55,609 bases of DNA from Bacillus mesophilus (GCF_011008845.1 NZ_JAAIWM010000014.1:1-55609), one strand, 5' to 3'. Numbered from the stretch's first letter, positions 1 to 11,775 are shown. Notes: a model not told the origin generated them from the sequence alone. Numbers and translations: made by a program.

Positions 1-65
1 CGACTTGCATGTATTAGGCACGCCGCCAGCGTTCGTCCTGAGCCAGGATCAAACTCTCCAATAAA
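1..65 (-). rRNA. rrs: 16S ribosomal RNA, 5' end (partial)
   Basis: The reverse complement reads as the conserved start of bacterial 16S rRNA, with the universal GAGTTTGATCCTGGCTCAG primer site, and runs off the left edge of the window. Only the first ~65 nt are present. By synteny it belongs to the operon that corresponds to rrnJ downstream of lysS in B. subtilis. The mature 5' end is placed by analogy and may be a few bases off. Confidence 0.95.
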
Positions 66-230
66 GTGTTTGATTGCTCATTACACCGGCAATCTACTTA
101 GTTTTTTGCATTAGCGAAAATAACTATAAAGTAGATTTAAAAATTTATTACTTGCGTTGGTTTTTAAAGACCAACACGCTTGACGTTTTGTTTAGTTTTC
201 AAAGAACTTATTGCATGTCTCAAAAGCGAC
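66..230 (-). other. rRNA operon leader with boxA-like site and hairpin
   Basis: This is the transcribed leader between the predicted P2 start point and the 16S 5' end. On the minus strand it carries GTTCTTTGAAAAC (rc of 195-208), a boxA-like antitermination and processing signal typical of Bacillus rRNA leaders. A hairpin follows (155-179, arms GCGTTGG and CCAACACGC). No coding sequence is seen. Confidence 0.6.
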
Positions 231-236
231 TTTATT

Positions 237-265
237 AATATATCATCTTTAGTTTTTGAAGTCAA
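237..265 (-). promoter_or_regulatory. rRNA operon promoter P2 (sigma-A)
   Basis: The minus strand has TTGACT (260-265), a 17-bp spacer, then TATATT (237-242), followed by the boxA-containing leader. Bacillus rRNA operons usually have tandem promoters, and this is the one closer to 16S. Confidence 0.7.
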
Positions 266-322
266 CAATATTTTTAATAAAGTTTTCTTGGAATAACTTT
301 GCCCTTTGCGACAACGAATTTT

Positions 323-351
323 AATATACCATTCTGTTTAACTGAATACAA
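323..351 (-). promoter_or_regulatory. Candidate rRNA operon promoter P1
   Basis: TTGTAT (346-351), 17-bp spacer and TATATT (323-328) with a TG-N extension upstream of the -10. The -10 elements of P1 and P2 are 86 bp apart, which is the usual tandem arrangement of Bacillus rRNA promoters. The -35 match is weak. Confidence 0.45.
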
Positions 352-374
352 CAGGAATCTTTTCCCTATTCATA

Positions 375-405
375 TAAAAAAACCTGCTGAATATTCAGCA
401 GGTTT
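375..405 (-). terminator. Rho-independent terminator after lysS
   Basis: A perfect hairpin (AACCTGCTGAAT / ATTCAGCAGGTT) directly follows the lysS stop codon. On the minus strand it ends in a run of seven T. It separates lysS from the rRNA promoters. Confidence 0.9.
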
Positions 406-409
406 CCCT

Positions 410-2023
<1,614 letters not shown>

Positions 2024-2028
2024 ACGGA

Positions 2029-3030
2029 TTAGCCAACTTGTATCTTGTTTTCTTCGTTTGCTTCCACTAGTTCTATTAAATAAGTTAAAAGGACCACTAA
2101 ATCATTACGCGTGTTACATTCATTAATTCCATTACGAACCTTTGCATTTCCAGGGATTCCTTTTAGATACCACGCTGCATGCTTACGCATTTCTCTAACA
2201 GCCACACTTTCACCCTTTAAGGCAATTAGTCTATCTAAATGTAAAATACAAACATCAATCTTCTCACGTACTGATGGTTCTGGCATTAACTCACCTGTTT
2301 CCAGGTATTTAACTGTCTGATAGATCATCCAAGGATTACCTAAAGCTGCACGGCCGATCATAACACCATCTACTCCAGTTTCGTCTAACATTCTCTTAGC
2401 ATCCTGTGGTGTTTGTACATCTCCATTCCCAATGACAGGAATAGAGACAGCTTGCTTAACTTCCTTAATAATATCCCAATTAGCATGACCCTCATACATT
2501 TGAACACGTGTACGACCATGAAGTGCAACTGCTTTACCGCCTGCACGTTCAACAGCTCTAGCATTTTCAATAGCATAGATGTGGTTCTCATCCCAGCCCA
2601 TTCTCATTTTAACAGTAACTGGTTTATCCACTGCGTCTGCTACTGCCGCCACCATTTCATAGATCTTATTAGGATCTAGTAGCCACTTTGCACCTGCATC
2701 ACATTTTGTGATTTTTGGTACTGGACAACCCATGTTAATATCAATGATATCTGCAGTTGTATTTTTATCAACAAACTTAGCAGCTTCAACTAGTGTTTCT
2801 TTTTCTCCACCGAAAATCTGTAGGCTTAGTGGCTTTTCTTGTTCGTCAATATAAAGCATTCCCATTGTTTTAGCATTTTTATATAGAATGGCTTTATCAC
2901 TGACCATCTCTGCACAAACAAGTCCAGCACCAAACTCCTTGACCGTTAAACGGAAAGCCGCATTACAAACTCCAGCCATTGGGGCAAGGACAACTTGATT
3001 TTTAATCTGAATGTCTCCAATTTTCAACAT
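2029..3030 (-). CDS. dusB: tRNA-dihydrouridine synthase
   Basis: FMN-dependent enzyme that reduces uridines in the tRNA D-loop, using NADPH. The 333-residue length fits the family. The N-terminal TIM barrel begins with VVLAPMAGV (13-21), and the catalytic cysteine is C102 in [14 protein letters not shown] and IGNGDV further on are flavin and phosphate-binding signatures. It follows yazB and folK and looks like the last gene of the PABA/folate operon, as in B. subtilis (yacF). Which D-loop positions it modifies cannot be read from the sequence. Confidence 0.95.
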   Translation of the reverse strand: MLKIGDIQIKNQVVLAPMAGVCNAAFRLTVKEFGAGLVCAEMVSDKAILYKNAKTMGMLYIDEQEKPLSLQIFGGEKETLVEAAKFVDKNTTADIIDINMGCPVPKITKCDAGAKWLLDPNKIYEMVAAVADAVDKPVTVKMRMGWDENHIYAIENARAVERAGGKAVALHGRTRVQMYEGHANWDIIKEVKQAVSIPVIGNGDVQTPQDAKRMLDETGVDGVMIGRAALGNPWMIYQTVKYLETGELMPEPSVREKIDVCILHLDRLIALKGESVAVREMRKHAAWYLKGIPGNAKVRNGINECNTRNDLVVLLTYLIELVEANEENKIQVG

Positions 3031-3044
3031 GTTTCTTACCTCCC

Positions 3045-3254
3045 CTAATCTTCAGCTGGTTTTAATTCCTCTAACGTTATATTTAGTGCCGAAGCAACAT
3101 TTTGAATAAGTTCCTGACTAGGCAAACGATTTCCTCTTTCAACTTCACCAAGGACTGATACAGAAATGCCTAAGTCTTTTGCAAACTCTTCTTGGGTATA
3201 TCCCTTTAGCTTTCGAAAAGCTCGAATACGTCTTCCCCATTTCTCCGCTTCCAT
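3045..3254 (-). CDS. yazB: Small XRE-family helix-turn-helix protein (YazB-like)
   Basis: A 69-residue protein consisting of one Cro/CI-type helix-turn-helix: the helices around [22 protein letters not shown] (19-40) fit the XRE fold. There is no other domain. The first 49 bp overlap the 3' end of folK in another frame, so the two are probably translationally coupled. The same small gene sits between folK and dusB in B. subtilis. Target genes are unknown; DNA binding is inferred from the fold only. Confidence 0.85.
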   Translation of the reverse strand: MEAEKWGRRIRAFRKLKGYTQEEFAKDLGISVSVLGEVERGNRLPSQELIQNVASALNITLEELKPAED

Positions 3255-3721
3255 AATCTAACACCTTCTCTATCTGATAGTTCCTCATAAATGTTTAGGA
3301 TACTTTTATCACGTATGACTAACTGTTGATCGATTTCTATTAACGGAACGATCACAAATGCACGTTCATCCATTCTAGGATGGGGTACAATTAAATCTTC
3401 TGTTTCAATATTCTCTTGGTTATAGAGTAAAATGTCAAGGTCTAACGTTCTCGGCCCCCACTTAATCTCCCTATTTCTCCCAAGTTGAGATTCCACTCCT
3501 TGTAGGGATGACAATAGTTGTAATGGTGATTTCTTGGTATAAACTTCTATTACCATATTTAGAAATGACTCTTGTTCCAAATAACCAACTGGATCTGTTT
3601 CATAAATTGATGAATAACTGATAAGCTTGATATCGTGTTCTTGTATAGCAGATATTCCCGCTTTTAAATAAGTTGTACGATCTTCGATATTTGAACCTAA
3701 TGCTATAAATACTCGGTTCAT
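3206..3721 (-). CDS. folK: 6-hydroxymethyl-7,8-dihydropterin pyrophosphokinase
   Basis: Transfers pyrophosphate from ATP to 6-hydroxymethyl-dihydropterin, the step before dihydropteroate synthase. The 171-residue protein has the family signature WGPRTLDLDIL (88-98), whose aspartates bind magnesium, and the N-terminal ALGSN strand. It overlaps folB by 4 bp upstream and yazB by 49 bp downstream, showing tight operon packing with folP, folB and the pab genes. Confidence 0.96.
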   Translation of the reverse strand: MNRVFIALGSNIEDRTTYLKAGISAIQEHDIKLISYSSIYETDPVGYLEQESFLNMVIEVYTKKSPLQLLSSLQGVESQLGRNREIKWGPRTLDLDILLYNQENIETEDLIVPHPRMDERAFVIVPLIEIDQQLVIRDKSILNIYEELSDREGVRLWKRRNGEDVFELFES

Positions 3722-4080
3722 TTTCTACCTCTAGTCAAACTTACACTTACAGATTTATAGTAACCCCGTATTGGTGGATCTGGTTTAATAAATGTAATTG
3801 TACACTCTTCAACTTTTAGAAAGACTGTAAGAATCTGATGACAAATCTCCTCTGCCACGGCTTCTATTAATTGTTTTGGTTCCCCCTCCACAATACTCTT
3901 ACATAAGTTATAAACCTCAGCATAGTTTACAGTATCCTCTAAATCATCGCTTTTCCCTGCTTTCGAGAGGTCCATAGACAAAGAAAGATCAACTACAAAG
4001 CGTTGACCAAGTTTGGTTTCCTCTGGCAGTACTCCGTGATATCCGTAAAACATCATTTCATGAAGCTCAATTTTATCGAT
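3718..4080 (-). CDS. folB: Dihydroneopterin aldolase, probably starting at an AUC codon
   Basis: Converts 7,8-dihydroneopterin to 6-hydroxymethyl-dihydropterin. The motifs YGYHGVLPEE, LGQRFVVDL, YAE and KPDPPI are those of FolB. The first standard start is the ATG at 4056, giving 112 residues and lacking the first beta strand. Eight more in-frame codons (IDKIELHE) match the normal N-terminus of the family, and the first of them, ATC at 4080, sits 3-6 nt after a strong GGGGGAGAGG. No ATG, GTG or TTG lies between the upstream stop and 4056. I therefore propose AUC at 4080 (120 residues). It overlaps the 3' end of folP. Confidence 0.88.
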   Translation of the reverse strand: MDKIELHEMMFYGYHGVLPEETKLGQRFVVDLSLSMDLSKAGKSDDLEDTVNYAEVYNLCKSIVEGEPKQLIEAVAEEICHQILTVFLKVEECTITFIKPDPPIRGYYKSVSVSLTRGRK

Positions 4081-4921
4081 TTTCCTCTCCCCCTTTGCCT
4101 ACAAGTACATCCATAACTTTTGACATCCTAGATATAGCAACTACATCGTGAACACGCATGATATGACAACCCTTAATTATGCCTTGGCAAACCGTTGCTC
4201 CAGTTCCTTCTATTCTTTCATTAGCTGGTACATCTAAAATCTGACCAATAAATGATTTCCTTGAGGTTCCAAGTAAGACAGGATACCCGAGTGCAACGAT
4301 TTGATCAAGATTTTGAAGTACTTCTATATTCATGTTGAAGTCCTTTGCAAAACCAATACCCGGATCCAAGATAATCTGCTCATCCTTAACCCCTGCAAAT
4401 TTTGCAATCGAAATACTCTCCATTAGGTCAGATGTAATATCCTTCATTAGATTCCTATAATTCTTATTATCTCTATTATGCATGAGAATAATAGGTACTT
4501 GAAAGTGTGCAGCAACCTTAGCCATATTAGGGTCTGCCTTCGCTCCCCATACATCATTAATTATATGTGCACCCGCTTCTATAGCCTGTTTAGCCACTTC
4601 AGCTTTATATGTATCAATTGAGATTGGAGCATCTATTTGTTTAGAGAGTTGTTCAATTACAGGTATGGTTCTTTCCAATTCATCAGAAAGTGATACCTTT
4701 ACTGATCCAGGTCGGGTAGACTCTCCACCAATATCAATAATATCAGCACCTTCCTGAATCATTTTACGTGCTCGCTCTACCGCTCCTTCTATGGTTGGAT
4801 AACTTCCACCATCTGAAAATGAATCCGGTGTAACATTCAAAATCCCCATGATATACGTTTTCTTGTTAAAATCTAATGTTTCATCATTTCCTTTTGTTCT
4901 ATTAATTACAATTGTAGACAA
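4073..4921 (-). CDS. folP: Dihydropteroate synthase
   Basis: Condenses 4-aminobenzoate with hydroxymethyl-dihydropterin pyrophosphate; it is the target of sulfonamides. The 282-residue TIM barrel has both family signatures: NVTPDSFSDGG (29-39, diphosphate loop) and GADIIDIGGESTRPG (58-72). The GTSRKSF motif near 217-223 contributes the lysine that contacts the pterin. It lies between pabC and folB with 1-bp spacing and a short overlap, so its two substrates are made by genes of the same operon. Confidence 0.97.
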   Translation of the reverse strand: MSTIVINRTKGNDETLDFNKKTYIMGILNVTPDSFSDGGSYPTIEGAVERARKMIQEGADIIDIGGESTRPGSVKVSLSDELERTIPVIEQLSKQIDAPISIDTYKAEVAKQAIEAGAHIINDVWGAKADPNMAKVAAHFQVPIILMHNRDNKNYRNLMKDITSDLMESISIAKFAGVKDEQIILDPGIGFAKDFNMNIEVLQNLDQIVALGYPVLLGTSRKSFIGQILDVPANERIEGTGATVCQGIIKGCHIMRVHDVVAISRMSKVMDVLVGKGGEENR

Positions 4922-4922
4922 T

Positions 4923-5783
4923 TTATTTATCCTCCATCTGGTTCATTGTTGCTAGAAAAGATGTGTAGTGACGATATTCTTTTTGCAAAAGTTCAGCTAT
5001 GGCATTTGTAGTAGGCTCATAAGACTGACTTCCTATGTGCGTAATAGAGAAGATTTCTTGTATGGAGTTTGTTGCAAATACTTCATCACTTGAAAGAATG
5101 TCTTCTTTCATATAAAAACCTTCCTCAACTTTAATCCCTTTTTTATTAAGTAGTTTTTGCACAAAACGCCTAGTAATACCATTCAATATTCCCGTATCAA
5201 TATGAGGTGTATACACAACCCTATCTTTTACCCAAAAAAGATTAGATACAATTCCTTCAGCAAGAAAACCTTCCTTTGTTAAGAAGATTCCTTCTTTATC
5301 AGAAGCTTGTCCAATCTCTCTCTTTCCCAGAATATTATTTAAATAGTGGTGGGATTTTAGGCGATATCTTCCCTCGGGTGTATTACGTAATGTTTCAAGG
5401 AAAACGCCTTCCTTTTTATTTGCAAGTTGAGGAATCGATTTTATATAGATAATGGTAGTCGGAGCTTCATAGGTTTCCATTGGTAACCCAAGAGAGCTAG
5501 GACCTGCTGATACATTCAGGCGAATGTAGGCATCTTTTAAATTATTTTTTACGAGGAGGTCATTCACAGCATCTAGGATCTCCTCATTGGTAACATTCCA
5601 TCTTATATCAAGTTCCGTTAAGCCTTCACGCAAACGTTCCATATGGTCATTAAACAAAAAAGCATGGCCTTGATATACTCGAAAAGTTTCAAATAAACCA
5701 AGACCATACATAAACCCATGATCAAATATTGATATTAGTGCTTCTTCTTCTTTTATAATACGGCCATTTATATAGATGTACAT
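4923..5783 (-). CDS. pabC: Aminodeoxychorismate lyase
   Basis: PLP enzyme that releases pyruvate from 4-amino-4-deoxychorismate to give 4-aminobenzoate. It is a class IV aminotransferase fold of 286 residues. [16 protein letters not shown] (20-35) is the family N-terminal motif, K143 in RLKSHHYLN is the expected Schiff-base lysine, and EGIVSNLFW binds the cofactor phosphate. It overlaps pabA by 16 bp. A branched-chain or D-amino acid aminotransferase would look similar, but the pab/fol context decides for PabC. Confidence 0.93.
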   Translation of the reverse strand: MYIYINGRIIKEEEALISIFDHGFMYGLGLFETFRVYQGHAFLFNDHMERLREGLTELDIRWNVTNEEILDAVNDLLVKNNLKDAYIRLNVSAGPSSLGLPMETYEAPTTIIYIKSIPQLANKKEGVFLETLRNTPEGRYRLKSHHYLNNILGKREIGQASDKEGIFLTKEGFLAEGIVSNLFWVKDRVVYTPHIDTGILNGITRRFVQKLLNKKGIKVEEGFYMKEDILSSDEVFATNSIQEIFSITHIGSQSYEPTTNAIAELLQKEYRHYTSFLATMNQMEDK

Positions 5784-6370
5784 GCAGTTGTTTTTTGTTT
5801 TCCTCCATGAAGATCAATAAAATTTTGTAATAGTTTTTTACCAGCAGATGTCATGATGGACTCTGGATGGAATTGGACACCTTCTATAGGAAGGTCCTTA
5901 TGTCTAATTGCCATAATTTCTCCTTCTTCAGTCCAAGCTGTCACCTCTAATACTTCTGGTAACGTTTCTTTTTTTACTATTAATGAATGGTATCTAGTAG
6001 CTGTAAAAGGCTCTTCTACCCCTTCGAAAATTGTTTTTCCATTATGCGAAATAGGAGAGGTCTTTCCATGCATTAAGCGATCTGCACGAACCACATCTCC
6101 ACCAAAAACTTGAGCTATCGATTGGTGTCCAAGGCAAACTCCGAATATCGGAATCTTTCCTGCAAAGTACTCAATTGCCTCTAAGCTAATCCCAGCTTCA
6201 TTCGGACTACATGGTCCTGGTGAAATCATAAGAAATGTTGGATTTAATTCTTCAATTTCTGAAATGGTGATTTGGTCATTTCTCTTCACTATAAGTTCTT
6301 GTCCAAGCTCTCCTAAATATTGTACAAGGTTAAAAGTAAATGAATCATAGTTATCAATCATTAATATCAT
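5768..6370 (-). CDS. pabA: Aminodeoxychorismate/anthranilate synthase glutamine amidotransferase subunit
   Basis: Class I glutamine amidotransferase (200 residues) that supplies ammonia to PabB. The catalytic triad is visible: C79 in GVCLGHQ, and H168 and E170 in QFHPES. The oxyanion motif [11 protein letters not shown] is at 50-60. In B. subtilis the same subunit also serves tryptophan synthesis with TrpE, and this may hold here since no trp genes are in the window. It lies 16 bp after pabB and overlaps pabC. Confidence 0.95.
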   Translation of the reverse strand: MILMIDNYDSFTFNLVQYLGELGQELIVKRNDQITISEIEELNPTFLMISPGPCSPNEAGISLEAIEYFAGKIPIFGVCLGHQSIAQVFGGDVVRADRLMHGKTSPISHNGKTIFEGVEEPFTATRYHSLIVKKETLPEVLEVTAWTEEGEIMAIRHKDLPIEGVQFHPESIMTSAGKKLLQNFIDLHGGKQKTTACTSI

Positions 6371-6386
6371 ACTATTCTCTCCTCCG

Positions 6387-7811
6387 CTAAACTTGTTCTA
6401 CTACTCTCTTCTGCTCTGCTACTTCCTTTGACTTCCATAAAGCTTTTGCTTTCTTAAGCGATTCCTTGTATTCAGAGATAGGGTTAGAATCAATCACGAC
6501 TCCAGCACCTGCTTGGATATGGGCTATACCGTCCTTTACAAGCATCGTTCGAATCGTTATATTTAACTCCATATCCCCATTATACCCAATCCAGCCTATA
6601 GAGCCAGTATAAATACCTCTTCTTACCGGTTCAAGTTCTTCAATGATTTCCATAGTCCTAACTTTCGGTGCACCAGTAATTGTCCCACCTGGAAAAACTG
6701 CGTCAATGACATCATATGCATCGTAGTGATCAAATAATGTTCCTTTTACATTCGATACAATATGCATGACATGAGAGTACCGTTCAATCACCATAAACTC
6801 GTCTACTTCTACAGTCCCATATCGGCATACTTTACCCAGATCATTTCTCTCTAAGTCTACTAGCATCACATGCTCTGCTCGCTCTTTTTCATTTTCAATG
6901 AGTTCAGAAGCTAACTTTTCATCCTCGTGCTCATCTTTACCTCTTGAACGGGTTCCAGCGATAGGTCTAGTGCTAACCTGATCACCTTGTTTTTTTACGA
7001 GAAGCTCCGGTGATCCACTTACAATCTGAAATTCAGGTGTATATATATAGGCCATATATGGTGATGGATTTATACTCCTTAATGCTGTATATACATCTAT
7101 TGGCTCTACTAATAGAGACTGCGATTGCCTAACCGATAGATTTACCTGGAAGACATCTCCTTGACTAATATAATTTTGAATCTTTTCGACGGCTTGTCTA
7201 AACTCTTCTTCTGTAAGTGAAACATCTATTTTCTCACAATCTACTTTAATGGAACTATGTTCATGTTCTTTAGCAGAATTATTGCCTTCCCAGATAGATT
7301 CTAGAGTCTGAAGTTTCTCTTGTACTAGTTCATCTGTTGAATGAGAGTCCATGCAGGCTATTATATATAATAATTCCTCGTGATGATCATACACAAAAAG
7401 GTCATTATATAGTAAAAAGTATAAATCTGGTATCTTTAAGTCATCTAATGATTCACGCTGAAGGCGTTCAATATATCTCACATAATCGTAGCTTATATAA
7501 CCAATGGCACCACCTTGAAAAAAAGGAAGTTCTGAATTCATTTCCACTTGAAATTTCTTCATCCAATCCTTCATTAGATGTAGAGGATTTCCTGTATATT
7601 GTTCTGTAAAGTTATCTCCTGTAATCTCGAGTGTTCCATCCTTACCATTTAGAATAGCTATTGGCTCCAAACCAAACATACTATATCTTCCGCCTCTTCC
7701 ACTTTCCAGTAGAGCGTGATATTCATAGTCTCTGCTTACTTGTTGAAAGCGAGGAAACCAATCATTTTTCTCTATCTTTATTGTTTTATAAAACGGATAG
7801 CTCTTACTCAT
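6387..7811 (-). CDS. pabB: Aminodeoxychorismate synthase component I
   Basis: Uses chorismate and ammonia from PabA to make 4-amino-4-deoxychorismate. The 474-residue protein has an N-terminal anthranilate-synthase-like domain (about 1-200) and the C-terminal chorismate-binding domain, with [19 protein letters not shown] and [10 protein letters not shown]. It is the first gene of the minus-strand pabB-pabA-pabC-folP-folB-folK-yazB-dusB run. TrpE is the alternative, but PabA, PabC and the fol genes immediately downstream make PabB much more likely. Confidence 0.94.
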   Translation of the reverse strand: MSKSYPFYKTIKIEKNDWFPRFQQVSRDYEYHALLESGRGGRYSMFGLEPIAILNGKDGTLEITGDNFTEQYTGNPLHLMKDWMKKFQVEMNSELPFFQGGAIGYISYDYVRYIERLQRESLDDLKIPDLYFLLYNDLFVYDHHEELLYIIACMDSHSTDELVQEKLQTLESIWEGNNSAKEHEHSSIKVDCEKIDVSLTEEEFRQAVEKIQNYISQGDVFQVNLSVRQSQSLLVEPIDVYTALRSINPSPYMAYIYTPEFQIVSGSPELLVKKQGDQVSTRPIAGTRSRGKDEHEDEKLASELIENEKERAEHVMLVDLERNDLGKVCRYGTVEVDEFMVIERYSHVMHIVSNVKGTLFDHYDAYDVIDAVFPGGTITGAPKVRTMEIIEELEPVRRGIYTGSIGWIGYNGDMELNITIRTMLVKDGIAHIQAGAGVVIDSNPISEYKESLKKAKALWKSKEVAEQKRVVEQV

Positions 7812-7923
7812 TCAAGTCACGCTCCTTTACAATACTTCTATAATACATCATTCCCTATGTCTTAACATTATTTTCGGTTGTTTTTTTATTTCCACTTCAC
7901 GCCAGCCTATTAGCGTACAAAAT

Positions 7924-7955
7924 AAAAAAAACAACCATATTTCAGGTTGTTTTTA
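7924..7955 (-). terminator. Rho-independent terminator after cysK
   Basis: Stem AAAACAACC / GGTTGTTTT immediately after the cysK stop codon, ending on the minus strand in a long T tract. It separates cysK from the pab/fol operon. Confidence 0.85.
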
Positions 7956-7957
7956 AT

Positions 7958-8881
7958 CTATTCTTCAAATTGATATAAAGGTGTACTTAAGTAGCGCTCA
8001 CCATTACTCGGGATAATGGCTAGAACCTTTTTGCCCTTGCCTAACTCTTTGGCTACTTTTAACGCTGCAAAGATCGCTGCTCCTGAAGAAATCCCACCTA
8101 GTAGACCTTCTTCACGCGCTGCACGTCTCCCATACTCGAAAGCTTCTTCATTTTTCACATGAACAATTCCATCGTAGAGCTTAGTATCTAGAATTTCAGG
8201 TATGAAGTTTGCTCCGATTCCCTGAATCTTATGAGGACCGGGCTTTCCACCAGCTAAGATAGGGGAGTCTGCAGGTTCAACAGCATATAATTTTATATTT
8301 GGATAATGCTCCTTCAATACAGAGCCTGCTCCCGTAATCGTCCCACCTGTGCCAATTCCAGAAACAAATGCATCTAATTGTTCTCCCATTTGCTTTACAA
8401 TCTCAGGGCCAGTTGTTAAACGATGTACTTCGGGGTTTGCTGTGTTTTTAAATTGCTGAGGCATGAAGTATCCCTTTTCCTTGGCTAACTCCTCTGCCTT
8501 TTTAACAGCACCGTTCATCCCCTCTGGACCAGGTGTTAATACTAATTCTGCTCCATACGCACGTAATAAATTACGTCTCTCTATACTCATAGTTTCAGGC
8601 ATTGATACAATTAGCTTATAGCCCTTTGCAGCAGCAACCATCGCTAACCCAATTCCAGTGTTACCACTAGTTGGTTCAATAATTGTATCTCCTGGCTTTA
8701 GTGTTCCATTCTTTTCAGCAGCTTCCACCATCGCTAATGCAATTCGATCTTTAACACTGCTACCTGGATTCATGAATTCAAGCTTTAAATAAACATCTGC
8801 CATATCCTCATCGACTAGCTTGTTTAGCTTTACTATTGGTGTTTCACCAATAAGATCTGTAATAGAATTTGCGACTCTCAT
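7958..8881 (-). CDS. cysK: Cysteine synthase A (O-acetylserine sulfhydrylase)
   Basis: PLP enzyme making cysteine from O-acetylserine and sulfide. The 307-residue chain has NPGSSVKDR with the PLP lysine K44, the substrate loop [10 protein letters not shown] (~70-79) and GTGGTITG, which binds the cofactor phosphate. It stands alone between two terminator-like or promoter regions. In B. subtilis this gene is repressed by CymR; I could not identify a convincing CymR box here. Confidence 0.97.
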   Translation of the reverse strand: MRVANSITDLIGETPIVKLNKLVDEDMADVYLKLEFMNPGSSVKDRIALAMVEAAEKNGTLKPGDTIIEPTSGNTGIGLAMVAAAKGYKLIVSMPETMSIERRNLLRAYGAELVLTPGPEGMNGAVKKAEELAKEKGYFMPQQFKNTANPEVHRLTTGPEIVKQMGEQLDAFVSGIGTGGTITGAGSVLKEHYPNIKLYAVEPADSPILAGGKPGPHKIQGIGANFIPEILDTKLYDGIVHVKNEEAFEYGRRAAREEGLLGGISSGAAIFAALKVAKELGKGKKVLAIIPSNGERYLSTPLYQFEE

Positions 8882-8928
8882 TCTTCCACCCCTTAATCCC
8901 TAGTATTTTCATAGGTTTTATATTATAA

Positions 8929-8957
8929 AAATTAACAAAAGATGTTAGAATTGTCAA
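8929..8957 (-). promoter_or_regulatory. Candidate cysK promoter
   Basis: A perfect TTGACA (8952-8957) next to the stop codon of the foldase gene, a 17-bp spacer, then TAATTT (8929-8934). A perfect TATAAT lies a few bases further down (8922-8927) but at 24-bp spacing. Which -10 is used is uncertain. Confidence 0.4.
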
Positions 8958-9869
8958 TTAGTTTGATTGACCATAGAACCAATCTACTTCAATTTCATTC
9001 CAGAACTGCTCTGCCGTAACACGACCTTCTATTTGTCCTAAGGCTAGTTGTCTGCGAATGTGCTCTTTTACATCATCAAAAGAGTATTCTTTTCCTTCCA
9101 TGATTTCATGAAGATAAAGAACTGCAAACTCCTCTCCCACCTGAACAGGACCTTCCCATGAGTTAACATTTAGACTACTTAAGACATCCTCATATTCAGC
9201 TGGTATGTACCCACTCTCAACTGTTACATACCCTAAATCTCCTCCCTGATTAGAGGTAAATTCATCAATTGATTTTTCCATTGCTAATACAGAGAAGTCA
9301 GATCCATTTTCTAACTCGGTGATCACTGTCTCAGCCTCTTCCTCGGTAGTAACCTTTATATGAGATAGATGGTAGGTTGTCGGAATATCATATAGACTTT
9401 GATTTTCTTTATAAAATTCCTCAACATCCTCATCAGGGATTACTACATCTTTAGTGAGCATCTCTTCTAAAAGAATGTTATATTCTATTTGTTTTCGTAA
9501 GTCTTCTTCATCAGCAATTTTCTCATTATCAATTGAGTTGTACATTGCTTTAATAATGGTCATCTCTTGCTCAATAAGATCTTCTGACACTGTAATATTA
9601 TACTGATCAGCCAGCTGGTATATAACCTCTCGATTAACAATCTCTTTTAGTGTCTCTTTACCGTAAAGTTTTTCAAGTTGGTGAAGCCATTCTTGCTGAG
9701 TAATATTCTTCTCACCAATGGTCGCAACAACCTCATCAGTAATACTGGCTGTAGCTACTGTTGCTGGAATCTCTACCTGTTCTTGATTTCCCTTTAACCA
9801 CATTCCAATCGTTAAACAGTTTGTAGCTACTAAGGTAAAAACAATAACCCAAATTGATTTATTCGCCAC
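8958..9869 (-). CDS. yacD: Membrane-anchored parvulin-type peptidyl-prolyl isomerase (PrsA-like, YacD)
   Basis: Predicted extracytoplasmic folding factor. Residues ~5-23 form an uncleaved signal anchor. There is no lipobox cysteine like that of PrsA, and the single early cysteine is inside the hydrophobic stretch. A SurA/PrsA-like N-terminal helical region leads to a parvulin domain (~145-245; YHLSHIKV, FSVLAMEKSIDE, GGDLGYV). I chose the GTG at 9869, six bases after GGGAGAG, over an upstream TTG that abuts the ribosome site; this gives 303 residues. It lies between hslO and cysK as in B. subtilis. Client proteins are unknown. Confidence 0.88.
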   Translation of the reverse strand: MANKSIWVIVFTLVATNCLTIGMWLKGNQEQVEIPATVATASITDEVVATIGEKNITQQEWLHQLEKLYGKETLKEIVNREVIYQLADQYNITVSEDLIEQEMTIIKAMYNSIDNEKIADEEDLRKQIEYNILLEEMLTKDVVIPDEDVEEFYKENQSLYDIPTTYHLSHIKVTTEEEAETVITELENGSDFSVLAMEKSIDEFTSNQGGDLGYVTVESGYIPAEYEDVLSSLNVNSWEGPVQVGEEFAVLYLHEIMEGKEYSFDDVKEHIRRQLALGQIEGRVTAEQFWNEIEVDWFYGQSN

Positions 9870-9889
9870 AATCAACTCTCCCTACTCAT

Positions 9890-10765
9890 CTAGTCTTTTG
9901 GTAACAAGGAAATGAGTTCTTCTTTATTTAGATGGTACATTTCATTACAAAAGTGACATTGGGCTTCTGCTTGACCCTCTTTTTCAATCATATCTTCTAT
10001 CTCTTCTTTTCCAAGACTCTTTATTGCACTTTCTATACGTTCTTTTGAGCAATGACATTCAAATGAGATTGGCATTTTATCTAATACCCTAACTTTCCCC
10101 TCACCTAATACCTCATCCAATATTTGTTCAGGGGTCAGGCCCTTTTGAATGAGCTTGGATATAGGCTCAATCGTACTAAGTCTTTTCTCAATATAATCAA
10201 TGGTTTCTTCACTAGTTCCGGGTAGTAATTGTATGATAAATCCACCTGAAGCTAATATACTGTTATCAGGATTTACAAGTACCCCTACCCCTACAGAAGA
10301 AGGAACCTGCTCAGAAGAAGCAAAATAGTAGGTAAAGTCCTCACCAAGTTCTCCTGAAATAATCGGAACCTGCCCTGAGAAGTGGTCACGTAATCCTAAA
10401 TCTTTTACAACAGTCAGGTTGCCTTCTGTGCCCACTGCTCTAGCCACATCAAGCTTTCCTTTGCTATTTAAATCAAAATGCACATGTGGATTTGTTACAT
10501 ACCCACGGACATGTCCCTTCCCATCACTATCAACAATAATCGCACCAATTGGTCCTTTTCCTTCTATCTTGATGGTAAGCTTATCATTACCTTTAAGCAT
10601 TGCTCCCATCATTACTCCAGCAGTCATTGCCCTTCCTAAAGCGGCTGATGCTGTAGGCCATGTATCATGACGTTTCTGTGCCTCACTAACCGTTTCTGTT
10701 GACCTTACCGCAAACGCTCTAACTTGGTTATCATAAGCGAGTGCTCGTATTAAATAATCTGACAA
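9890..10765 (-). CDS. hslO: Hsp33 redox-regulated chaperone
   Basis: Holdase chaperone switched on by oxidative unfolding. The 291-residue length is typical. The C-terminal zinc switch is complete: C237-x-C239, then 30 residues, then C270-x-x-C273. GFIIQLLPG and the N-terminal [12 protein letters not shown] region fit the substrate-binding domain. The start is TTG at 10765, seven bases after GAGAGGAG. It lies between coaX and yacD, with 15- and 20-bp spacers, in one transcription unit. Confidence 0.96.
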   Translation of the reverse strand: MSDYLIRALAYDNQVRAFAVRSTETVSEAQKRHDTWPTASAALGRAMTAGVMMGAMLKGNDKLTIKIEGKGPIGAIIVDSDGKGHVRGYVTNPHVHFDLNSKGKLDVARAVGTEGNLTVVKDLGLRDHFSGQVPIISGELGEDFTYYFASSEQVPSSVGVGVLVNPDNSILASGGFIIQLLPGTSEETIDYIEKRLSTIEPISKLIQKGLTPEQILDEVLGEGKVRVLDKMPISFECHCSKERIESAIKSLGKEEIEDMIEKEGQAEAQCHFCNEMYHLNKEELISLLPKD

Positions 10766-10779
10766 AATAATTCTCCTCT

Positions 10780-11556
10780 CTATTCAGTCATTCTTTGGTT
10801 GCGTACATAAATCATTTGTAAACCCTTTAGAGTTAAGAATGGATCTATTACGTCTATTAAATTGGACTCTTTTGCAATTAAGGATGCAAGTCCACCTGTT
10901 GCAATCACCTTAGGATTTGATTGTGTCTCTTCCTTCATTCTTTTCACAATACCTTCAACCTGGCCAACATAGCCGTATACAATTCCAGCTTGCATCGCAC
11001 TGATTGTGTTCTTCCCTACTATCGCTTCCGGTCTAGTAATTTCAATTCTCGGTAGCTTAGCTGCTCTAGAATATAAAGCTTCAGTTGAGATGTTTATTCC
11101 GGGAGCAATGGCCCCCCCCATGTATTGCTTATGTTCATTTATGTAACAGTAAGTAGTTGCTGTTCCAAAATCTACGATAATCAAAGGACCACCGTATTGA
11201 GCAATTCCTGCCACAGCATTAACTATTCGGTCTGCTCCTACCTCTCTTGGATTTTCGTATTTAATATTAAGACCTGTTTTAATTCCAGGCCCTACAATAA
11301 GAGGTGAAATTTTAAAATACTTCAGACACATCTTTTCTAGTGAGAACATAATCGGTGGAACCACTGATGAAATAATAATCCCTTTAATATCATGAAATGT
11401 GATACTTTCATGAAGTAGGAGGGCCTTAATGAGCATAGCGTACTCATCTTCCGTTTTATTTCGGTTCGTTTCAAACCTCCAGTGATGCTTTAATACATCA
11501 TTCTCGAAGACACCTAAAACTGTATTTGAGTTTCCTACATCCAATACAAAAATCAT
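10780..11556 (-). CDS. coaX: Type III pantothenate kinase
   Basis: First step of coenzyme A synthesis: pantothenate to 4'-phosphopantothenate. The ASKHA-fold signature DVGNSNT is at 6-12, followed by [20 protein letters not shown] and GGAIAPGI. The ATG at 11556 has AGGTG six bases upstream and gives 258 residues, the family length. A GTG three codons earlier is part of that ribosome site and is unlikely to be used. It heads the coaX-hslO-yacD group. CoaX is insensitive to feedback by CoA in characterised members. Confidence 0.95.
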   Translation of the reverse strand: MIFVLDVGNSNTVLGVFENDVLKHHWRFETNRNKTEDEYAMLIKALLLHESITFHDIKGIIISSVVPPIMFSLEKMCLKYFKISPLIVGPGIKTGLNIKYENPREVGADRIVNAVAGIAQYGGPLIIVDFGTATTYCYINEHKQYMGGAIAPGINISTEALYSRAAKLPRIEITRPEAIVGKNTISAMQAGIVYGYVGQVEGIVKRMKEETQSNPKVIATGGLASLIAKESNLIDVIDPFLTLKGLQMIYVRNQRMTE

Positions 11557-11746
11557 GGTTTTCACCTACTATTGTTTCTAAATATTGATTAAATTAACCT
11601 ACCTTCATCTTATCATAAGAAGATGATAAGGACATATAAGGAACTCTGTATATTTGGGGTTATTCCCCCGGGGTGGAACCGGATAAACTTCATATCTCCA
11701 AACCATTAAAGTATATATACAATACAATCTAAAGCAAAGCTAATGA

Positions 11747-11775
11747 AAAAGAAGCTAGGGTTTCCCCTAACTTCT
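11747..11775 (-). terminator. Rho-independent terminator after ftsH
   Basis: The minus strand reads AGAAGTTAGGG, a GAAA tetraloop, CCCTAGCTTCT, then a T run, three bases after the ftsH stop codon. This is a strong intrinsic terminator. Confidence 0.92.
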
